From positions 186,001-250,000 of the forward strand of contig NZ_AULZ01000005.1 of NCBI RefSeq assembly GCF_000422545.1: a stretch of DNA of 64,000 nucleotides. The letters run 5' to 3'. The notes under the pieces are model-generated. The model was not told the origin of the DNA. It did not search any database and worked only from the letters and a program-made list of their open reading frames with translations. The DNA comes from Desulfocurvibacter africanus subsp. africanus DSM 2603. GTDB taxonomy: Bacteria; Desulfobacterota; Desulfovibrionia; Desulfovibrionales; Desulfovibrionaceae. The position numbers and the translations under genes are program-made. Shown piece after piece: positions 34,201-42,873 of this stretch. How positions within the stretch are numbered: the stretch's first letter is position 1; every line of letters begins with the position of its first letter.

Positions 34201-35501
34201 AAATCGACGATGATGCCGTCCTTGAGCGAGATGTACTTGGAGTCCTGGCCGCCGATCTCGAAGATGGTGTCCACGGACGGGTCGATGTGCGCCGCGGCCT
34301 TGGCCTGGGCCGTGATCTCGTTCTTGACCACGTCCGCGCAAAAGAAGTCGGCGATCATGTAGCGGCCCGAGCCCGTGGTGCCCACGCCGGCGATCTCGGG
34401 CAGTTTTCCGTACTTTTCAATCAGCTCGGCCTCGATCTCGGCCAGCCCTTGGCGCACGGCCTCTATGGGCCGGGACGCCGTGCGCAGGTAGCGCTTGGCC
34501 ACCAGGTTGTCCGCCTCGTCCATGAGCGCCAGGTTGGTGGAGATGGACCCCACGTCGATGCCCATGTACAGCCTGGAGACGGAGGCGGGCGCGGGCGTGT
34601 CCTGAACCGGAGCGAAGTGCCGGGCCGCGAATTCGTCGCCGTCCAGCAGCAGCGGCGGTTGGCCCGGATCGGCATAACTGTTGTCGGCCAGGGCCAAGCG
34701 CAGGACTTCCAGGTCCATGGGCTTGGCCGCGCCCTCGGCTTGGGCCTTGAATCCCGCGCCGATGGCGCCCATGAGCGTCGGGTGCTCGGGGACGACCAGC
34801 TCGTCTTCGGCCAGATCGAAAACCTCGCGGAATGCGCGCACCACGCCGCGATTCAGGGCCACGCCGCCCATGAAGGCCACGGGCCGCTCCACGGGCCTGC
34901 CGCGCACGATGGCGCCCTTGAAGTTGCGCGCCACCGAGAAGCACAGGCCGGCCACGATGTCCTCGAGCGGCGAGCCGATCTGCTGCAGATGGATCATGTC
35001 CGATTTGGCGAACACGCTGCAGCGGCCGGCTATGCGCGGCGGGTTCTCGCTCTGCAGGGCCAGGGCAGCGAACTCCTCGATGGACAGGCGCATGCGTTCG
35101 GCCTGCTGATCCAGGAACGAGCCCGTGCCCGCGGCGCAGACCGAGTTAAGGGCGAAATCCTTGAGGCTGCCGTGCCCGTCCAGGAGCATGAGTTTGGAGT
35201 CCTCGCCGCCCATCTCGAATACGCTGCGCACGCCGGGCAGCAGGCGGGCCGATGACAAGGCAAAGGCCGCCAGCTCGTTGTAGTGCGGGCAGCCGATCAG
35301 CGTCGCCAGCCGCCTGCCGGCCGAGCCGGTACAGGCCGCGAGCAGGCCGGGGTACTCGGCCGATAGCCGGTCCAGGATGTCCAGGGCTCGCTCCAGGGGA
35401 TGTCCGCCATGGCGCTCGTAGACGCCCGCGACAATTGCGCCCTGCGAATCCAGCAGCGCGACTTTGATGCTTACCGAGCCCGCGTCTATTCCGGCTAGCA
35501 C
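31299..35501 (-). CDS. Acyl-CoA dehydratase activase-like fusion (two ASKHA ATPase domains plus HgdB-like part)
   Basis: The 1400-residue protein has two activase (BadF/BcrA) domains, one at about 1-255 (GIDAGSVSIK, VCAAGTGSFLDQQ) and one at about 310-570 (GIDVGSISTN, ACAAGTGSFLEEQ). A cysteine-rich link follows (FPCKGCDNLCEI), then a DUF2229-type region and an HgdB-like C-terminal part (MGRPYNAFDMGMNLEI; NFSCGPDSFI; GKECYPCAVTTGDM; GTGPCRFG). Activases use ATP to push an electron into a dehydratase [4Fe-4S] cluster. The start is the GTG at 35501, with GGAGGAGG ten bases upstream. The fused large family is common in anaerobes but its substrate is unknown. Confidence 0.85.
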   Translation of the reverse strand: MLAGIDAGSVSIKVALLDSQGAIVAGVYERHGGHPLERALDILDRLSAEYPGLLAACTGSAGRRLATLIGCPHYNELAAFALSSARLLPGVRSVFEMGGEDSKLMLLDGHGSLKDFALNSVCAAGTGSFLDQQAERMRLSIEEFAALALQSENPPRIAGRCSVFAKSDMIHLQQIGSPLEDIVAGLCFSVARNFKGAIVRGRPVERPVAFMGGVALNRGVVRAFREVFDLAEDELVVPEHPTLMGAIGAGFKAQAEGAAKPMDLEVLRLALADNSYADPGQPPLLLDGDEFAARHFAPVQDTPAPASVSRLYMGIDVGSISTNLALMDEADNLVAKRYLRTASRPIEAVRQGLAEIEAELIEKYGKLPEIAGVGTTGSGRYMIADFFCADVVKNEITAQAKAAAHIDPSVDTIFEIGGQDSKYISLKDGIIVDFEMNKACAAGTGSFLEEQAEKLSIAIKDEFARLALGSDSPCRLGERCTVFMENSLQASLSRGAGRDDLLAGLAYSIVENYIGRVVAGRRIGERIFFQGGTAFNKAVVAAFEKYLGRQVTVPPDHDVTGAIGMALIAREHAQGKGPSRFGGFDMARRPYSLKSFPCKGCDNLCEINRVSIKGREDKLFYGGRCEKWDIRRQKEATVPDLFAFRHQALTGAHEARRELFEAEGKPAPRGRLGLPLVFFQHDSLPYYATLLWELGFEPVVSPEATPRIVGLGVEMVLADTCFPIKAAQGHIRWLKERGLDRIFLPSFVNLGKPGDAWTNSQGCPLTQSFPYQVRAAFPELTVIAPDVSLSWGERHHFDRLRKALAPFGVRGNELRKAMARAKEAQERFHAAIQAKGREFLSTLNSRALVIMGRPYNAFDMGMNLEIPRKLASLDEPCIPMDFLPSEELAGEVAADWPHMYWRSGQRILTAARYIRNHPHLFPLFIGNFSCGPDSFILKYFEEELRGHPALHLEIDEHSADAGVITRLEAFLDSLTAMGHAKPGPVERKSRGVPRPTRSRDIVMHVPRMSDHALGLVAAFRYCGVDARIMEETDDEAVALARKFVTGKECYPCAVTTGDMLKICFTPGFDPNRQAFFMPSGTGPCRFGQYNVFQRMVLERAGFGQAKVYSPEQSETFYEELGVEGSDFARKSWQAIVAISLLQKCLHETRPLEVQAGQCDALYADYLPRVCMAVERRGAELESVLADMRLDFEDVERTGESKPLIGIVGEIFVRSNPFSNEQLVQAVENLGGRAWLAPVDEWIYYVAAMAKRRAVRKRDVRHLLQLAIKDFVQKRISHRYEHIFDGFLETAPEPHVGEVMRLAAPYVHISFEGEAILSVGKAVDMCRQGAAGIINAMPFGCMPGTVTTALLHPVSERFGVPTISMPFDGSRSPSLGLTLETFMEQARARQRGERGGRQVQA

Positions 35502-36027
35502 GATTCCAGGCCTCCTCCGGACGAGATTGGAAATTGAACCTGTCTTAAGTAGTAGCATGGGCAGGAAGAAATCAAGAGCAAAAGGTGCTCAATGTTGGCG
35601 CGGCACGGCGGGCGGAAACAATCACCCGGTAAGACTCCGAAGTCCTCTGATTCCACTGATGGTTTCAAAAGCGGATAAGATCCGTTGTCGGATAGTGCAT
35701 CTTGCGTACGAATTGCGCGGTCAAGGACATTGTTCATCAAGGACAACCCTGGTGGATGGGACCGGGGAGGGTAATGCCGATCCTGGTTTTTTATGCTTAG
35801 TTGAATGCCGCAAGTAAGCTCGCCCAGCCTTGTCGTAATCTTGCAAGCGACTTTCCAGGTCTTAAAAGGTTAGCTCGACAACCATATTTTTTGAAGGCAG
35901 CGCCGCTCATCTTTCTCAAGTCACGAGTGACTTCTGCGTCGCTTGTTTTTATTGTCTGCGGCTTATTCTCCCCGACCACTTGACGTAGCAACAATTTTGG
36001 ATAATATGACCGGCTGGTCAGTTAATT
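35502..36027. other. Intergenic region, low GC, with the TetR promoter at its right end
   Basis: This 526-bp stretch has clearly lower GC than its flanks. It contains the divergent promoters of the activase-like gene and the TetR gene. Short reading frames on both strands (for example 35801-35983 plus and 35797-35994 minus) have no ribosome binding site or recognisable motif and are not called. Confidence 0.5.
35980..36020 (+). promoter_or_regulatory. Promoter and TetR operator of the efflux operon
   Basis: TTGACG (35980-35985), a 16-nt spacer and TAATAT (36002-36007) form a fair sigma70 promoter. TGACC-GGCT-GGTCA (36007-36020) is a perfect palindrome overlapping the -10 end and start site, just before the TetR ATG at 36028. 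This is typical for autorepression by an AcrR-type regulator. Confidence 0.65.
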
Positions 36028-36678
36028 ATGGAAGAAAACACTACTCAAGCTATGGCAGGACGCACGGGGCCGGGCAGGCCGCGCGACCCGGATCTGGCTC
36101 GCCAGCGCCGGGAGGCGATCCTGCGCCAGGCAATCACGCACTTCGCGCGCGAGGGCTTTCCCAAGGCCGACATGGGCGCCATCGCCGAGGCCGCCGGCTG
36201 CGCCAAAGGCACGATATACAATTACTTCAAAAGCAAGCGCGAGCTGTTCCGGGCCGCCGTGGACTACGTCATGCTAGGGCTGCTGGCCGCCACGCATTCC
36301 TCCAGCGCCACGGACCCCATCGAGCGCTTCGGTCACGCCATCCAATCCTTCCTGGCCTACTTCGACGCCCACCCCGAGTACATAGAGCTGCTCATACAGG
36401 AACGGGCCGAGTTCAAGGACCGGGAAACGCCGACCTATTTGGAATACCGCAAGACCCACTGCGAACAGGCGCGCATCGCGTTCAGGTCGCTCATCGATGC
36501 GGGCCGGTTCCGCGAAGTGCCCCTGGACCGGACTTTCGATATCCTCAGCAACCTGCTCTACGGCACGATCTTCAACAACTATTTCGCGGGACGCTCCACT
36601 AGCTTGGAGCAGCAGGCCGCGGACATCAAGGACATCCTGTTGCGCGGGCTGCTCTCGCCGAAAGCGGCCGCCAAATGA
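36028..36678 (+). CDS. TetR/AcrR family regulator of the RND pump
   Basis: The 216-residue protein has an N-terminal HTH (REAILRQAITHFAREGFPKADMGAIAEAAGCAKGTIYNYFKSK, about 28-70) and a TetR_C-type ligand domain. It lies directly upstream of, and in the same direction as, an RND membrane-fusion protein and pump, a classic local repressor arrangement. The TGACC-GGCT-GGTCA palindrome at its promoter is the likely binding site. No second copy of this operator is seen in the 218 bp before the fusion-protein gene, so the three genes may be one transcript. Confidence 0.92.
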   Translation: MEENTTQAMAGRTGPGRPRDPDLARQRREAILRQAITHFAREGFPKADMGAIAEAAGCAKGTIYNYFKSKRELFRAAVDYVMLGLLAATHSSSATDPIERFGHAIQSFLAYFDAHPEYIELLIQERAEFKDRETPTYLEYRKTHCEQARIAFRSLIDAGRFREVPLDRTFDILSNLLYGTIFNNYFAGRSTSLEQQAADIKDILLRGLLSPKAAAK

Positions 36679-36896
36679 CGGCGTGACCGCATTTTTCAGC
36701 GTTTATTATCCCAGACGGCTCCGGATGATCCCTTGGAGTTTTCAAACAATAGATCCTTAGGCATGGCATAGCGCCGCGCTGCTCTGCTTCGCTCGGCAAA
36801 TCGACCCGACATTGGCGGAACGGAAGACGCATGACGGCTGGCCGACCGCGTTGGCCGAATACAGGAATCGCAAGCAGGAATCCCAGGAGATAGGCA

Positions 36897-38144
36897 ATGG
36901 AATTAAGAAACGACACTTTGAACTCCCGGCGGGGCGGGGCCATCAGCCTCATGCGCCGCGCCTTCGTGCTCATCATCCTCGCCGGCGCCGTGGTCGGCGG
37001 CATCCTGTACTGGCAAAAGGCGGACCATGCCCCGCAGGTCGTGCAGACCCAGGCCCCGCAAAAGGCCATGCCCGTGCATGTGGTCACGCTCCAGTCCAGG
37101 ACGGTGCCCCTGCAGCCAGTATTCCTCGGCCAGACCGAGGCCTCGCAGACCGTGGAGATCCGCGCGCGCGTGAACGGCTTCCTGGAGAGCAAACATTTCG
37201 AGGAAGGCGGCAAGGTCATGGAGGGGCAAACGCTCTTCCGTATCGATCCCCGGTCATTCCAGGCCGAGATGGATGTAGCCCAGGCCCGGCTGACCAGCGC
37301 CGAGGCGCAGCTCATGCGCGCCCGCCAGAAGGTCAAGCGTTACACCGAGCTGCTGCGCAGCGATGCGGCCACCGAGGATGAATTGGAAGAGTGGCAGACC
37401 GAGGAACGCGTGGCCGTATCCAACATCGAGCTGGAAAAGGCTCGCATCACCCAGGCCAAACTCGACCTGAGCTATACGACCATCACCTCGCCCATCGACG
37501 GCCGCATCGGCATGGCAAAGCGGGACGTGGGCAGCTACGTGGACGGCTCCAGCGACGGACTGCTGGCCGTGGTGGAGAAAACCGATCCCATCTACGTACG
37601 CTATAACATAAGCGAGCAGGATCTCCTGCAGACCCGCCGACTGGTCGAAAGCGGCAAGACCACCGAGCCGTCCATGAACAACATGCGCCTGCGCATCACT
37701 CTGGCCGACGGCACGCCTTATGCCCAAGAAGGCGAGATTACCTACACGGACCCGCAAATCGACCCGGCCACGGGCTCCTTGGTCGTGCGCGGCACCTTCC
37801 CCAATCCCGACGGTCGGCTCCAGCCGGGCCAATTCGTGCACGTACGCGTGACGGGCATCGACCGTCTGAACGCGCTGCTCATCCCCAAGGAAGCCGTGAT
37901 CCAGAATCCCACCGGCTCCATGGTCTATGTGGTCAATGCTCAGAAGCAGGCCGAGATCCGGCGCGTGGTCCTGGGCCCCTGGCAAAACGAGCAGTGGATC
38001 ATCGAGTCCGGGCTTGAGCCCGGTGAAACAGTCATCGTCGACCGGCTCATGCAGCTTAGGCCCGGCGCGCTGGTCGAACCCATGCCGGCAGTCACGGCCG
38101 AAACTCCCGCCAGTGGGCAGCCCCAGGCCGCCACGGAGATGTAG
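36897..38144 (+). CDS. RND efflux periplasmic adaptor (membrane fusion protein, AcrA-like)
   Basis: The 415-residue protein has an N-terminal signal anchor (FVLIILAGAVVGGILYW, about 22-38) without a lipobox. Then come the lipoyl/barrel-sandwich halves (QTVEIRARVNGFLESKHFEEGGKVMEGQTLFRIDP and SYTTITSPIDGRIGMAKRDVGSYV) flanking an alpha-hairpin, and a beta-barrel and membrane-proximal domain. It links the pump to an outer-membrane channel; no TolC-type gene is in the window. AGGAG before the ATG supports the start. It is followed two bases later by the pump gene. Confidence 0.93.
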   Translation: MELRNDTLNSRRGGAISLMRRAFVLIILAGAVVGGILYWQKADHAPQVVQTQAPQKAMPVHVVTLQSRTVPLQPVFLGQTEASQTVEIRARVNGFLESKHFEEGGKVMEGQTLFRIDPRSFQAEMDVAQARLTSAEAQLMRARQKVKRYTELLRSDAATEDELEEWQTEERVAVSNIELEKARITQAKLDLSYTTITSPIDGRIGMAKRDVGSYVDGSSDGLLAVVEKTDPIYVRYNISEQDLLQTRRLVESGKTTEPSMNNMRLRITLADGTPYAQEGEITYTDPQIDPATGSLVVRGTFPNPDGRLQPGQFVHVRVTGIDRLNALLIPKEAVIQNPTGSMVYVVNAQKQAEIRRVVLGPWQNEQWIIESGLEPGETVIVDRLMQLRPGALVEPMPAVTAETPASGQPQAATEM

Positions 38145-38146
38145 CC

Positions 38147-41100
38147 ATGTTTTCGCGCTTCTTCATCGACCGCCCCGTTTTCGCCTGCGTGCTGTCCATC
38201 CTGATCCTGCTGGCGGGCTCGGTGGCCATCTTCGTGCTGCCCATCGACCGCTACCCGCAGATCACGCCGCCGACCATCCAGATCAGTGCGACGTATCCTG
38301 GCGCGGATGCCCAGACAGCGGCCGAGTCCGTGGCCGCGCCCATCGAGCAGCAGTTGAGCGGCGTCAAGCACCTGCTCTACTTCAGCTCCCTGTGCTCCAA
38401 CAACGGCTCGGTCAAGATCGTGGCCACCTTCGAGATCGGCACGGACCAGGACATGGCCGCCGTGGAGGTTCAGAACCGGCTGTCCATCGCCGAGCCGCGC
38501 CTGCCGTCGGAGGTCGTGCGCCAGGGCATCACGGTCACCAAGTCCTCGACCAGCATGCTCGGCGTGGTCTCCCTGGAGTCCGACGGGCGCTATGACGACA
38601 TATTCCTGAGCAACTACGCCACCATCAACCTGCTGGACTCGCTCAAGCGCGTGCCCGGCGTGGGCGACGTGGCCGTCTTCGGCACCAAGGACTACTCCAT
38701 GCGGGTCTGGGTCAACCCGGACCAGTTGGCCATGCGCGGCCTGACAGTGTCCGAGGTGGCCGAGGCCATCCGCGAGCAGAACGCCGTGTTCCCGGCCGGC
38801 ACCATCGGCCAGCGCCCCACGGCCGGCGAGATCGAGCTGACCGTGCCGGTGCTGACCCGCGGACGCCTGCAGGAGATTTCGGAATACGAGAACATCATCC
38901 TGCGCGCCAACCCCGACGGCTCCACACTGCGGCTCAAGGACGTGGCCCGCGTGGAGATGGGCGCACAGAGCTACGACCTGTTCGGGCGCGTGCAGGGCAA
39001 GCCCACCACGCTCATGCCCGTCTACCTGCAGGTCGGAGCCAACGCCCTGGACACCGTCGTGGGCGTGGAGAAGGCCCTCAAGCAGGCCTCGGCAAGCTTC
39101 CCGCCGGGAGTCTCCTACCGGATGCCCTACGACACGACCACCTTCATCCAGGACTCCATGTCCGAGGTCGTGAGCACGCTGTTGGAGGCCGTGGGCCTCG
39201 TGCTCGTGGTGGTCTTCCTCTTTCTGCAATCCTGGCGCGCCACGCTCATCCCGCTTTTGGCCGTGCCCGTGGCCATCATCGGCACTTTCGCCGGCATGCT
39301 CGCGCTCGGCTTCTCCATCAACACCCTGACCATGTTCGGCCTGGTGTTGGCCATCGGCATCGTGGTGGACGACGCCATCATCGTGGTGGAGAACGTGGAG
39401 CGCCTCATGGAGCATGAGGGGCTGTCGCCCCGCGACGCGACCATCAAGGCCATGGAGCAGGTCACGGGACCGGTCATCGCCGTGGTGCTCGTGCTCTCCG
39501 CGGTCTTCGTGCCCGTGACCTTCCTGGGCGGCCTCACGGGCCAGCTCTACAAGCAGTTCGCCGTGACCATCGCCGTGTCCGTGGCCATCTCGGGCTTGGT
39601 GGCGCTGACCCTCAGCCCGGCCCTGTGCCGCCTGATCCTTCGGCCCACCCACGGCAAGAAATTCGTCCTCTTCCGCTGGTTCAACAGCGCCTTCGACGCC
39701 ATGACCTCCGGCTACACGGCAGGCGTGCGCCAAGCCATCCGCTTCGTGCCCGTGTCCCTGGCCATCTTCGGCCTGCTCTGCTACGCGGCCTACTCCCTGC
39801 AGCAGCGCGTGCCCACGGGCTTCCTGCCCGACGAGGACCAGGGCTTCGTCATGGCCTTCGTGGTGCTGCCCGACGGCGCGTCCCTGGATCGCACGGACGC
39901 CCTGACGCGGGCCGCCGAGGAATTCTTCCTCAACCATCCGGCAGTGGAAAACACCGTCGTGCTGGGCGGCCTCGACTTCCTGAGTGGCGGCATCACCAGC
40001 ACCAGCGCCAGCAGCATGTTCGTCAAACTCAAGCCCTTCGAGCAGCGCCAAGGGCCGGGCATGAGCGCGCAGGCCGTGGCCGGCGCAGCCTACATGAACT
40101 TCGCCGGGCGGGGCGACGGCATGGTCCTGGCCTTCAACCCGCCGTCCATCCAGGGCCTGGGCACCCGCGCAGGTTTCCAGATGGAATTGCAGGCCAGGGG
40201 CGGCGGCAGCATCGAAGAGCTGGCCAACACCGGCAACCAGTTCATCGGCGCGGCCAACGCGAGCGGCCAGCTGGCCGGCGTGCGCGGCACGCTGCGTGTC
40301 ACGCAGCCGCAACTGTTCGTGGACCTGAACCGCGACAAGACCAAGATGATGGGCGTGCAGGTGGCCAGCGTGTTCGACGCCATGCAGGCCTATCTGAGTT
40401 CGCTGTACGTCAACGACTTCAACAAGTACGGGCGCATCTGGCGCGTGCAGTTGCAGGCGGAGCCGGAATTCCGCGACAATCCTACGGATATCGGGCGCAT
40501 CTTCGTGCGCAACGACCAGGGCCAGATGGTTCCGCTGTCCGGCGTAACGGACGTGAGCTACCGCGCGGGCGCAAACGCCGTGTCGCGCTTCAACGGCTTC
40601 CCATCCATCCAGATATCCGGCGCGCCCGCGCCCGGCGTGAGCAGCGGCGAGAGCTTGGATTTGATCAAGAAGCTCGCGGCCGAGACTCTGCCGCAGGGCT
40701 ACGGCTTCGAGTGGAGCGGCGCATCCTACCAGGAAGTCAAAGCCGGCAACCAGGCGCCCATGGTGCTGGCCTTCGGCATCGTGGTGGTCTTCCTGGTGCT
40801 GGCGGCCCAGTACGAGAAGTGGAGCCTGCCCATCGCCGTGCTCGGAGCACTGCCTATCGCCGTGCTCGGCGCGCTTGTGGCAGTGTGGATGCGCGGCCTG
40901 GCCCAGGACATCTACTTCCAGATCGGCCTGCTGACCCTTGTGGGCCTGTCGGCCAAGAACGCCATCCTCATCGTGGAGTTCTGCGTGTCCGCGCACCGCG
41001 AGGGCATGGGCGTGGTGGAAGCCGCCCTGGAGGCTGCGCGCCTGCGCTTCAGGCCCATCATCATGACCTCGCTGGCCTTCATCCTGGGCGTCGTGCCGCT

Positions 41101-41296
41101 GGCCATATCCACTGGCGCGGGTTCGGCCGCGCGCCACTCCATCGGCACGGGCGTCATCGGCGGCATGATCGCCGCCACCTTCCTGGCTATCTTCTTCGTC
41201 CCGCTGTTCTTTGTGCTCATCCAGAAGGCCAGCGAGTTCGTTGTCCGGCGCGAGGAAACGATGCTCGAAAACCTGGACAAGCCGAAGAAGAAGTAG
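38147..41296 (+). CDS. RND efflux pump, HAE1 family (AcrB-like)
   Basis: The 1049-residue protein matches full-length AcrB. The N-terminus MFSRFFIDRPVFACVLSILILLAGS is diagnostic, with porter signature motifs (ATYPGADAQTAAESVAAPIEQQL). The proton-relay aspartates are in TM4 (GIVVDDAIIVVENVERLM) and the TM10 lysine is in GLSAKNAILIVEF. Twelve membrane helices and two large periplasmic loops are seen. It exports hydrophobic compounds with the adaptor encoded upstream and an unlinked outer-membrane factor. The specific substrates cannot be read from the sequence. Confidence 0.95.
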   Translation: MFSRFFIDRPVFACVLSILILLAGSVAIFVLPIDRYPQITPPTIQISATYPGADAQTAAESVAAPIEQQLSGVKHLLYFSSLCSNNGSVKIVATFEIGTDQDMAAVEVQNRLSIAEPRLPSEVVRQGITVTKSSTSMLGVVSLESDGRYDDIFLSNYATINLLDSLKRVPGVGDVAVFGTKDYSMRVWVNPDQLAMRGLTVSEVAEAIREQNAVFPAGTIGQRPTAGEIELTVPVLTRGRLQEISEYENIILRANPDGSTLRLKDVARVEMGAQSYDLFGRVQGKPTTLMPVYLQVGANALDTVVGVEKALKQASASFPPGVSYRMPYDTTTFIQDSMSEVVSTLLEAVGLVLVVVFLFLQSWRATLIPLLAVPVAIIGTFAGMLALGFSINTLTMFGLVLAIGIVVDDAIIVVENVERLMEHEGLSPRDATIKAMEQVTGPVIAVVLVLSAVFVPVTFLGGLTGQLYKQFAVTIAVSVAISGLVALTLSPALCRLILRPTHGKKFVLFRWFNSAFDAMTSGYTAGVRQAIRFVPVSLAIFGLLCYAAYSLQQRVPTGFLPDEDQGFVMAFVVLPDGASLDRTDALTRAAEEFFLNHPAVENTVVLGGLDFLSGGITSTSASSMFVKLKPFEQRQGPGMSAQAVAGAAYMNFAGRGDGMVLAFNPPSIQGLGTRAGFQMELQARGGGSIEELANTGNQFIGAANASGQLAGVRGTLRVTQPQLFVDLNRDKTKMMGVQVASVFDAMQAYLSSLYVNDFNKYGRIWRVQLQAEPEFRDNPTDIGRIFVRNDQGQMVPLSGVTDVSYRAGANAVSRFNGFPSIQISGAPAPGVSSGESLDLIKKLAAETLPQGYGFEWSGASYQEVKAGNQAPMVLAFGIVVVFLVLAAQYEKWSLPIAVLGALPIAVLGALVAVWMRGLAQDIYFQIGLLTLVGLSAKNAILIVEFCVSAHREGMGVVEAALEAARLRFRPIIMTSLAFILGVVPLAISTGAGSAARHSIGTGVIGGMIAATFLAIFFVPLFFVLIQKASEFVVRREETMLENLDKPKKK

Positions 41297-41355
41297 AGTT
41301 AGGATTCGTCGTTGAAAAAGCAGACATGAGGGCGGTATGCCCTTGTGGATAAAAG

Positions 41356-41390
41356 GAAAGGCCGGTCAGCGGAATGCTGGCCGGCCTTTC
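41356..41390. terminator. Terminator after the RND operon
   Basis: GAAAGGCCGG (41356-41365) pairs with CCGGCCTTTC (41381-41390), with a further AGC/GCT pair inside. The right side runs into 'GATAG', but the left side, read on the minus strand, is followed by CTTTTAT, so it could also stop transcription from the AT-rich island. Confidence 0.65.
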
Positions 41391-41439
41391 GATAGATATT
41401 AATAAAGCACGAGGCAAAAATGAAGAAGTGGATAAGGAT

Positions 41440-42330
41440 TTAAAAAAGCGCCCGACAACTACTAAGCTTCTCATCAAGCTCTTTTACTAGCTTTTCAGAT
41501 TCCAGAACAAGATTGATAACATCCGTTTTTAATATATAAATTTTTTCCCCTTCTTTGTTTTTACCATTCCTATGAATTATATCATGCCTAGTAAGTATCC
41601 GCTTGCTTAGCTCCTGAATAGATGGAAATTCAATTTTAAATGTAGTGGTGTATATGTCTTTTGCCTTTCCAAGGTTATGCCAACTCATATCAAGAACAAA
41701 CTCTTCAATTCGGGTGTTTATCGATTCAAATGTCGTATATATTTCCGAGAGTTTAAATTTTTAGCCTTGAAAATCTTTAACACTTTGCACAAAATTACGC
41801 TTATATTCTTCGTTAAACCTAACCAAGCTGTAAAATGTATCAGAAAGATATGCTTTTAGAGCTGTAATATCATTTGCATATAACAGCTTATAAGCAGTGT
41901 ACTCATAGCCTGTTGGATAAGTTGTCTCTAAAAGCTTATTGATATCAATTGTTGCATCCTGAAAGGCATCCAGATGCTTAGCCGAGGAGAAAATCGCCTC
42001 TGAGAGGTAGTCATCAAAAAAATCTTCTGTAGGCTTCTTTGTCCAAGCGTCCGATATCTCCTCTAAATCTGATACGAGCTCTTTAATTGTCTCCTCTTCA
42101 ACAACATCTCCAAACTCATTGCTCAATTCTTCAGCTGCGTCGTAGGGACCGCCATATATGTACTGATATCCACCCTCCCTTGACTCATATGGGGTGCGCT
42201 ATGCCGGATTCTCATAATGGTCTAAGAACCAATTCCGCATTACATCAATCTTCTCTTCAGCATTCAAACCACTCAGCTCTTTCTTGGACACTGAACGACC
42301 AAAAAAATATGGATTCAAATTATTGGACAT
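41440..42330 (-). pseudogene. HEPN-type protein gene broken by two in-frame stops
   Basis: One minus-strand frame from an ATG at 42330 reads 296 codons, interrupted only by TAG at 42199-42201 and TAA at 41761-41763. The pieces join without frameshift: a start MSNNLNPYFFGRS, then a middle part with EGGYQYIYGGPYDAAEEL (across the first stop), then DFQG-stop-KFKLSEIYTTFES, and finally SKRILTRHDIIHRNGKNKEG. R-x4-H (RHDIIH, 41572-41589) and the HRNG context fit the HEPN RNase/nucleotide-binding fold. The island is strongly AT-rich against about 63% GC around it, so it was probably acquired and is decaying. Residual pieces might be expressed, but no good ribosome binding site is seen inside. Confidence 0.75.
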
Positions 42331-42531
42331 ACAAAATAGCCCCTAATTAGAGATATTCCCAAATTAATGCATGGTTTTACTTCACAAATATGCTTTGTAA
42401 ATGCCAGTAAAACTCTTAGTGCACAGGAAGACCAAGCAGTATGCCACAAGGAAACGCCTTGACCGACCTAGGGTAACAATTCGTTATGAGAGTAAAAGGC
42501 ATTTCAAAACCTGAGCACAGCCCCCCTCTCC
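42331..42531. other. Gene-free remainder of the AT-rich island
   Basis: AT-rich sequence upstream of the broken HEPN-type gene and downstream of the cupin gene. No integrase, tRNA, direct-repeat ends or mobile-element signature is visible. Confidence 0.4.
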
Positions 42532-42873
42532 TCAATCGACTATGAACAACTTGGCTCCCGTCGCGGTGTAGGACTGGTGGGCTTCCGCGTTGTCCGCGAC
42601 CTGATAGCTCACACCGGGAGTCAGCGTGAATGTCCTGCCGTCCTCCAGGGTGGTCTCCAGCTTGCCCTCCAGACACAGCAGGATGTGCCCCTTGCTGCAC
42701 CAGTGATCGGCCCGGTAGCCTGGCGAGTATTCGACCATGCGCACCCGGATCGGGTTCTTGGGATCGCCGAAGGAGCGGGTGCGCCAGTAGGCGACGCCCG
42801 TGTCTCCCTTGTGCTCCGTCCTCTCCACATTGTCCCAGTCTGTCGTGCCGAACGGGATTTCATCCATTCTCAT
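42532..42873 (-). CDS. DHCW-motif cupin protein
   Basis: The 113-residue single-domain cupin matches the DHCW cupin family: IPFGTTDWDNVERTEHKGDTGVAYWRT, RVRMVEYSPGYRADHWCSKGH and the C-terminal VADNAEAHQSYTATGAKLFIVD. The metal site probably uses His and other residues of ADHWCSKGH and the later AHQS. The family's enzymatic role is unknown. GGAG lies eight bases before the ATG at 42873. It sits next to the AT-rich island but has normal GC itself. Confidence 0.85.
   Translation of the reverse strand: MRMDEIPFGTTDWDNVERTEHKGDTGVAYWRTRSFGDPKNPIRVRMVEYSPGYRADHWCSKGHILLCLEGKLETTLEDGRTFTLTPGVSYQVADNAEAHQSYTATGAKLFIVD

Noticed and set aside
35797-35994. Short overlapping frames on both strands before the TetR gene.
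   Set aside because: No ribosome binding site, no motif, and each is the shadow of the other.
37940-41137. A 1065-codon open frame antisense to the RND pump, and similar long antisense frames at 4311-6062, 5278-7317, 32469-35255, 57896-59659 and 59798-61924.
   Set aside because: They mirror codon bias of high-GC genes on the other strand, have His/Gln/Gly-rich low-complexity products and no family motifs or ribosome binding sites.
42199-42201. TAG in the HEPN-type frame as a pyrrolysine codon.
   Set aside because: A second in-frame stop (TAA at 41761) and strong base-composition shift make decay the simpler reading. No pyl genes are in the window.
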